DNA of 34,440 bases from positions 1 through 34,440 of the forward strand of contig JAKBAX010000007.1 in assembly GCA_021808785.1 (NCBI GenBank), given 5' to 3'. Positions 31,030 to 34,440 of the stretch are shown piece by piece; positions within the stretch are counted from its first letter, which is position 1; each line of letters opens with the position of its first letter. Position numbers and translations under genes: made by a program. The notes beneath the pieces were generated by a model. That model did no database searches. It worked only from the letters and a program-made list of their open reading frames with translations, and was not told the origin of the DNA. The DNA is from Actinomycetes bacterium. GTDB lineage: Bacteria > Actinomycetota > Acidimicrobiia > Acidimicrobiales > Palsa-688.

Positions 31030-31035
31030 CGGGGG

Positions 31036-31311
31036 ATGACCGATCTCTCCGTCCGCCCGGTCACGAGCGACCCGACCCTCGATGGGGACCACGAGCGCAT
31101 GGCCCACATCGTGCTGGAGGGGTGGAAGCCGGAGGAGGGCGATTACGTCTCGGCCGGGCCCACGGTGGTCGAGGGGCTGGTCAACGGCACCGCGGTAAAG
31201 GCCCTGTGCGGGAAGATCTGGGTGCCATCGCGCGACCCGAAGAGGTACCCGGTGTGCCCTACCTGCAAGGGGATAGCCGAGTCCATGGGATGGAAGATCC
31301 CCGCCGGCTGA
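31036..31311 (+). CDS. DUF3039 protein
   Basis: This 91-residue protein matches DUF3039, an actinobacterial family. It carries DGDHERMAHIV (about 17-27), ALCGKIWVPSRDPKRYPVCPTC (about 56-77, key Cys at 58, 74 and 77) and a short C-terminal helix. The Cys residues in LCGK and CPTC suggest a zinc site. The function is unknown. It is a single-gene unit divergent from the thiolase and followed by tandem hairpins. Confidence 0.88.
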   Translation: MTDLSVRPVTSDPTLDGDHERMAHIVLEGWKPEEGDYVSAGPTVVEGLVNGTAVKALCGKIWVPSRDPKRYPVCPTCKGIAESMGWKIPAG

Positions 31312-31349
31312 GACCTCTGCCGGCCGAGCCGCCACCGTCGCACCGGGGG

Positions 31350-31396
31350 GCCGGTCACCCCTTCGAAGGTGGGCCGGTCACCCTTTCGAAGGGTGG
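31350..31396. terminator. Tandem duplicated bidirectional hairpins
   Basis: A unit of 23-24 bases beginning GCCGGTCACCC occurs at 31350-31372 and 31373-31396, with a partial third at 31397. Each contains a palindrome around TTCGAA; the second forms a perfect seven-base stem (CACCCTT / AAGGGTG). It lies between the DUF3039 stop and the convergent flavoprotein stop, so it could end transcription in both directions. Confidence 0.6.
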
Positions 31397-31401
31397 AGCG
31401 G

Positions 31402-32598
31402 TCACCCCTGCGGCGGGTAGGCGGCCCCCGCGGCGATCTGGCCGGCCAGGGCCATCACCCGGGCCGGCCGGCGGATGCCGATGGCGGCCACCAGCCGTCC
31501 TGCCGCCCCGTAGGCGATGAGCACCCGGTCCTCCTCGAAGCTGCCTTCGAGGACGGTCGTATCGGAGCCGGGCTCGGCCCGACCGACCATCTGGAGCTTG
31601 ACCCCGTGCTGGTCCGACCAGAAATAGGGGGTGGGGTCGTACGGGTCGGCCGAGTCACCGAGGATCATGGTCATGGCCGCCGCTTCGCCCGATTCGGTGG
31701 CGTTGGTCCAATGCTCCACCCGCACCGGCTCGCGGTAGGCCGGGTGGGTCCAGCGGGCCACGTCGCCGGCGGCCAGCACGTCGGGTACGGGTCGTCCCCC
31801 GGCCAGGACCCGCAGGCGGGAGTCGCAGCGCACCCCGTCGTCCAGGTCGACCCCCGCACCGGCCAGCCACCCGACAGCCGGGGTCACGCCGATGCCCACC
31901 ACCACGGTGTCAGCCGGGACCGTGGTCCCGTCGCCCAGGCGGACCGCCTCGGGCCGCCCGTCGGGTCCCGTGGCCAGGCCGTCCACTCCGACTCCGACCC
32001 GCAGGTCGGTGCCCTTGGCCCGGTGCCAGGCGGCCACCGCGGCGCCGACGCCGGCTCCGAGGGCCCGCTCCAGCGGCACCGGCAGCGCCTCCAGCACGAC
32101 GGTCGGGACCCCGAGCTGCTGGGCGCTGCATGCCACCTCGAGGCCGATGAACCCGGCCCCGATGACGACCAGGGAACGGCTCTTTTGCAGGTCGGCCCGG
32201 AGGGCGATGGCGTCGTCGAGGGTACGCAGGTAGTGCACGCCCGGCCCCGGAGGAGCCCCGTTCATGATGCGAGGCGAGGCGCCGGTGGCGATCAGCAGCC
32301 GGTCGTAGGCCAGCTCGTCGCCGCCGTCGAGGCGGATCCGACCGAGGTCGAGGTCCAAGCCGGTCGCGGCCCGTCCCAGCACCCAGTCGATCCCTAGCGT
32401 GTCCGGGACGGGGAAGGTGGTCGATTCCGGCTCCGCCTGGCCGGTCAGCACCCGCTTGGAGAGGGGCGGGCGGTCGTAGGGGAGGTGGCGCTCGTTGCCG
32501 ACCATGGTGATGGTGCCGTCGTAACCGTGCTGGCGGAGGGTCTCGGCCGCCCGCAACCCGGCGAGAGAGGCACCGACGATGACTGTTCGTTGCGGCAC
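31402..32598 (-). CDS. NAD(P)/FAD-dependent oxidoreductase, ferredoxin reductase type
   Basis: This 398-residue flavoprotein has an N-terminal FAD motif VIVGASLAGLRAAETLR (about 6-22), PPLSKRVL (about 44-51), and LLIATGASPR. A second nucleotide-binding motif, VVIGAGFIGLEVA (about 143-155), is for NAD(P)H. VLAAGDVARW holds the FAD-contacting Asp, and the C-terminal domain contains PYFWSDQHGVKLQMVG. This is the rubredoxin/ferredoxin reductase group that feeds P450s, Rieske oxygenases or desaturases. No such partner is adjacent; the Rieske protein at 23176 and the desaturase at 25813 are only possibilities. GTG 32598 is seven bases after TAACGT on the minus strand, as in the leaderless pattern. 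Confidence 0.9.
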   Translation of the reverse strand: MPQRTVIVGASLAGLRAAETLRQHGYDGTITMVGNERHLPYDRPPLSKRVLTGQAEPESTTFPVPDTLGIDWVLGRAATGLDLDLGRIRLDGGDELAYDRLLIATGASPRIMNGAPPGPGVHYLRTLDDAIALRADLQKSRSLVVIGAGFIGLEVACSAQQLGVPTVVLEALPVPLERALGAGVGAAVAAWHRAKGTDLRVGVGVDGLATGPDGRPEAVRLGDGTTVPADTVVVGIGVTPAVGWLAGAGVDLDDGVRCDSRLRVLAGGRPVPDVLAAGDVARWTHPAYREPVRVEHWTNATESGEAAAMTMILGDSADPYDPTPYFWSDQHGVKLQMVGRAEPGSDTTVLEGSFEEDRVLIAYGAAGRLVAAIGIRRPARVMALAGQIAAGAAYPPQG

Positions 32599-32605
32599 CG
32601 GGGTG

Positions 32606-32611
32606 ACGTTA
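32606..32611 (-). promoter_or_regulatory. Possible -10 element of the flavoprotein gene
   Basis: TAACGT on the minus strand is seven bases before GTG 32598, the same hexamer as at the methyltransferase gene. Confidence 0.4.
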
Positions 32612-32699
32612 GACGCTTCTGGCCGACCGGCTCGAGGGCGCCCGGCGGCCGCTCGCAGGGCCGCGCCCGTCGGCGGGCCGGGGGCCGCCCTGTGCCACC

Positions 32700-33209
32700 A
32701 TGGCGTCCATCATGAAGCCGGTGCGGGTGGACGAGTGGTTCGCCGATAACATCCCCGAGCGCTGGGGGGCGCGGGCCATCGAGGTGCTGGCCGACTCCGA
32801 CGAGACGCTCGTGATCGTCGAGCTACCCGGGCGCCCGTCGGGGCCGGCGGGTACGGAGGCGGCGGTGGCCCGCTTCCGCGACACCACCCGCGAGGAGCGG
32901 ATGGCCCTGGCGTCGGGAGCCGAGTCCCGGTTCGGGATCCGGGTCTCCTGGGGGGTCCGGCAGGGCCAGGAGGTCGTGCTGTTCACCACCGCCACGGTCC
33001 CGGTCATGACCCGGCTGCGGCTGACGGAGCGGCGGGTCCTCGACACGCTGATCGACGGCGGCCTGGCCCGGACCCGCTCGGAGGCATTGGCCTGGTGCGT
33101 GCGACTGGTCGGCGAGCACGAGCAGGAGTGGCTGGCGGAGCTGCGGGCGGCCTTCCAGTCGGTCGAGGCGGTGCGCCAGAAGGGGCCGAAGAGCCGCCGC
33201 CGATCGTGA
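32700..33209 (+). CDS. Conserved-looking hypothetical protein
   Basis: This 169-residue soluble protein starts at ATG 32700 (or 32712, MKPVRVDEWF). I do not recognise a family. The N-terminal half has mixed beta/alpha character (ALASGAESRFGIRVSWGVRQGQEVVLFTTAT). The C-terminal half, LRLTERRVLDTLIDGGLARTRSEAL, resembles a ribbon-helix-helix (CopG-like) DNA-binding motif and is followed by a helix and a very basic tail (KGPKSRRRS). This could be a small regulator, but that is inference. It is divergent from the flavoprotein and convergent with sufU. Confidence 0.68.
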   Translation: MASIMKPVRVDEWFADNIPERWGARAIEVLADSDETLVIVELPGRPSGPAGTEAAVARFRDTTREERMALASGAESRFGIRVSWGVRQGQEVVLFTTATVPVMTRLRLTERRVLDTLIDGGLARTRSEALAWCVRLVGEHEQEWLAELRAAFQSVEAVRQKGPKSRRRS

Positions 33210-33233
33210 GCGAGCTGCTCGGACGACCGGGCC

Positions 33234-33728
33234 TCAGTCGGCGGAGGCCCCGACCGAGTCGAGCGCCTGGGTGAGGGTGTTCCAGGCCAGGGTGGCGCAT
33301 TTGATGCGCACCGGAAATTTGACCACTCCCTGCAGGGCCTCGAGGTCACCCAGCTTGACACCGTCGTCGCCCGAGCCGGCCGGACCGTCGGCCCCGTCAC
33401 CGTCGCCGCCGTCGAGGCGCGACTCGTGGATCGACATCATCGACTTGAATTTGCGGATCACCGCCCGGGCTTGGTCCAGGGACAGGCCCTTGACCGCGGT
33501 GGACATCATCGAGGCCGACGACTGGCTGATGGAGCAGCCCTGGCCGGTCAGCCGGACGTCGGCCAGCCGGCCGTCCTCCACCTGCACGTAGATCGTGATC
33601 TCGTCGCCGCAGAGCGGGTTGAAGCCGGTCTCCGCGTGGGCCGGCGGGGCGGGCAGCTCGCCCCGGTTCCGGGGGTTTCGGTAGTGGTCGAGGATGATCT
33701 CACGGTAGAGGTCTTCGAGGCCGGGCAT
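33234..33728 (-). CDS. sufU: SufU sulfur-transfer protein
   Basis: This 164-residue SufU is the zinc-dependent partner of the cysteine desulfurase SufS and takes the persulfide from it for Fe-S assembly. LYREIILDHYRNPRN is the family N-terminus. Zinc and sulfur residues are Cys 40 and Asp 42 (NPLCGDEI), Cys 65 (GQGCSISQSSASMM) and Cys 144 (RIKCATLAW). A Gly/Asp-rich low-complexity loop at about 107-123 fills the segment that separates SufU from IscU. ATG 33728 follows AAGGAG after 12 bases, downstream of the sufS stop by 25 bases, so they form an operon. The open frame upstream of 33728 is not part of the gene. Confidence 0.95.
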   Translation of the reverse strand: MPGLEDLYREIILDHYRNPRNRGELPAPPAHAETGFNPLCGDEITIYVQVEDGRLADVRLTGQGCSISQSSASMMSTAVKGLSLDQARAVIRKFKSMMSIHESRLDGGDGDGADGPAGSGDDGVKLGDLEALQGVVKFPVRIKCATLAWNTLTQALDSVGASAD

Positions 33729-33753
33729 TCTCGGGTGGCTCCTTGGGCGTCTG

Positions 33754-34440
33754 TTAGAGGGCGAAGAGGGCGTCGGCGTCGGACAGGGCGGAGACGAGGA
33801 CGTCCACATCCGACTCGTCGTTGTACACCGAAAACGATGCCCGCGCCGTGGCCCCCACGCCCAGCCGGCGCATGAGCGGCTTGGCGCAGTGGTGTCCGGC
33901 CCGCACGCACACACCCGCCTGGTCGAGCACCTGCGACAGGTCGTGGGGATGGACGTCGCGGTATTGGAAGGAGATCACCCCGCCGCGGTCCTCGGCGGTG
34001 GACGGGCCGTGGATCACCAGCTCGGGATGGGTGGACCTCAAGGAGTCGAGGGCGTAAGCGGTGAGGGCCCGCTCGTGGTCGCGCACCGCCTCCATGCCGA
34101 GCCCGTCCAGGTAGTCGATGGCGGCCGACAGGCCGACCGCCTCGGCGATGGGCGGCGTACCGGCCTCGAACTTCCAGGGCACGTCGTTGGTCGAGAAGCC
34201 GTCCAGGCGGACGTCGCGGATCATCTCACCGCCGCAGATGAACGGGGGCATGGCCTCGAGCAGCTCCAGGCGGGCCCACAGGGCGCCGATGCCGGTCGGG
34301 CCCAGCATCTTGTGCCCGGTGATGCCGAAGAAGTCGCAGTCGAGGGCGCTCACGTCGAGCGGCATGTGGGGGGCGTGCTGGGCCCCGTCCACCAGGATCA
34401 GGGCTCCGGCGGCGTGGGCGGCATCGGCCAGGTGGCGGAT
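33754..34440 (-). CDS. sufS: Cysteine desulfurase SufS, C-terminal part (cut by window edge)
   Basis: The visible 228 residues are the C-terminal part of a group II cysteine desulfurase; the N-terminal part lies beyond the window edge. GITGHKMLGPTGIGALW carries the PLP lysine, FEAGTPPIAEAVGL the following conserved segment, and RAGHHCAKPLM the catalytic Cys on the short group II loop. SufS removes sulfur from cysteine and passes it to SufU encoded 25 bases downstream. The sufSU pair is on the opposite strand about 9.5 kb from the sufBDC genes, whereas they are usually adjacent in actinobacteria. Confidence 0.94.
   Translation of the reverse strand: MRHLADAAHAAGALILVDGAQHAPHMPLDVSALDCDFFGITGHKMLGPTGIGALWARLELLEAMPPFICGGEMIRDVRLDGFSTNDVPWKFEAGTPPIAEAVGLSAAIDYLDGLGMEAVRDHERALTAYALDSLRSTHPELVIHGPSTAEDRGGVISFQYRDVHPHDLSQVLDQAGVCVRAGHHCAKPLMRRLGVGATARASFSVYNDESDVDVLVSALSDADALFAL

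Noticed and set aside
1-34440. tRNA, rRNA, insertion sequence, phage or CRISPR content
   Set aside because: No cloverleaf-like sequence, transposase, integrase, terminal repeats or spaced repeats were seen on either strand. Composition is even along the window.

Overview
The window is a dense, high-GC stretch of an actinobacterial chromosome, probably from the class Acidimicrobiia or a close relative. That reading rests on a DUF3039 protein (an actinobacterial family), a SUF system with SufU and a Rieske ferredoxin inside it, an LLM-class F420-type oxidoreductase, a WS/DGAT acyltransferase, an MhuD-like haem oxygenase, and frequent GTG/TTG starts. No rRNA, tRNA, CRISPR array, insertion sequence or phage gene is visible. 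It reads as an ordinary housekeeping and metabolic region. No gene-free stretch exceeds about 170 bases. I describe 35 protein genes, two of them cut by the window edges.

Layout. 1-0.7 kb: start of a secreted coiled-coil protein (minus). 0.86-5.9 kb (plus): class II fumarase, a DUF2269 membrane protein, a translationally coupled eIF-2B-like/DUF885 pair, and a malyl-CoA-lyase-type enzyme. 5.9-8.75 kb: an acyl-CoA dehydrogenase of methylsuccinyl-CoA dehydrogenase type (minus), a methyltransferase (minus) and a MaoC-type mesaconyl-CoA hydratase (plus). With the lyase these form a partial ethylmalonyl-CoA pathway cluster, running methylsuccinyl-CoA to mesaconyl-CoA to methylmalyl-CoA to glyoxylate plus propionyl-CoA. 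Ccr, mutase and epimerase are not in view. 8.8-13.8 kb: an MBL-fold hydrolase, a divergent FtsH-like AAA protease, and a convergent S9 oligopeptidase. 13.9-17.2 kb: small genes, YihY/BrkB, an LLM oxidoreductase, a DUF2786-like protein and the MhuD-like oxygenase. 17.2-19.8 kb: divergent lipid genes (WS/DGAT and a patatin). 19.9-24.3 kb: the suf operon sufB-X-sufD-Rieske-sufC, where X is an unrecognised membrane protein, followed by an MFS transporter. 25.8-31.3 kb: fatty acid desaturase; a minus-strand block of adenylate cyclase-like plus PaaX-like regulator; an NlpC/P60 hydrolase; a thiolase; DUF3039. 31.4-34.4 kb: ferredoxin-reductase-like flavoprotein, an unknown gene, and sufU-sufS (minus, sufS cut by the edge).

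A window-wide pattern stands out. Many genes at the start of a transcription unit have a TANNNT-like -10 hexamer only 6-9 bases before the start codon and no Shine-Dalgarno sequence, as expected for leaderless mRNAs. Many downstream operon genes instead have Shine-Dalgarno motifs or ATGA/GTGA overlaps. This pattern was used to choose several starts. The most interesting local signals are the suf operon (an extra membrane protein gene, a probable CTG start for sufD, and a 19-bp inverted repeat at the promoter), a cyclase with a Cys-rich YHS-like tail coupled to a PaaX-like regulator, and the divergent FtsH homologue.
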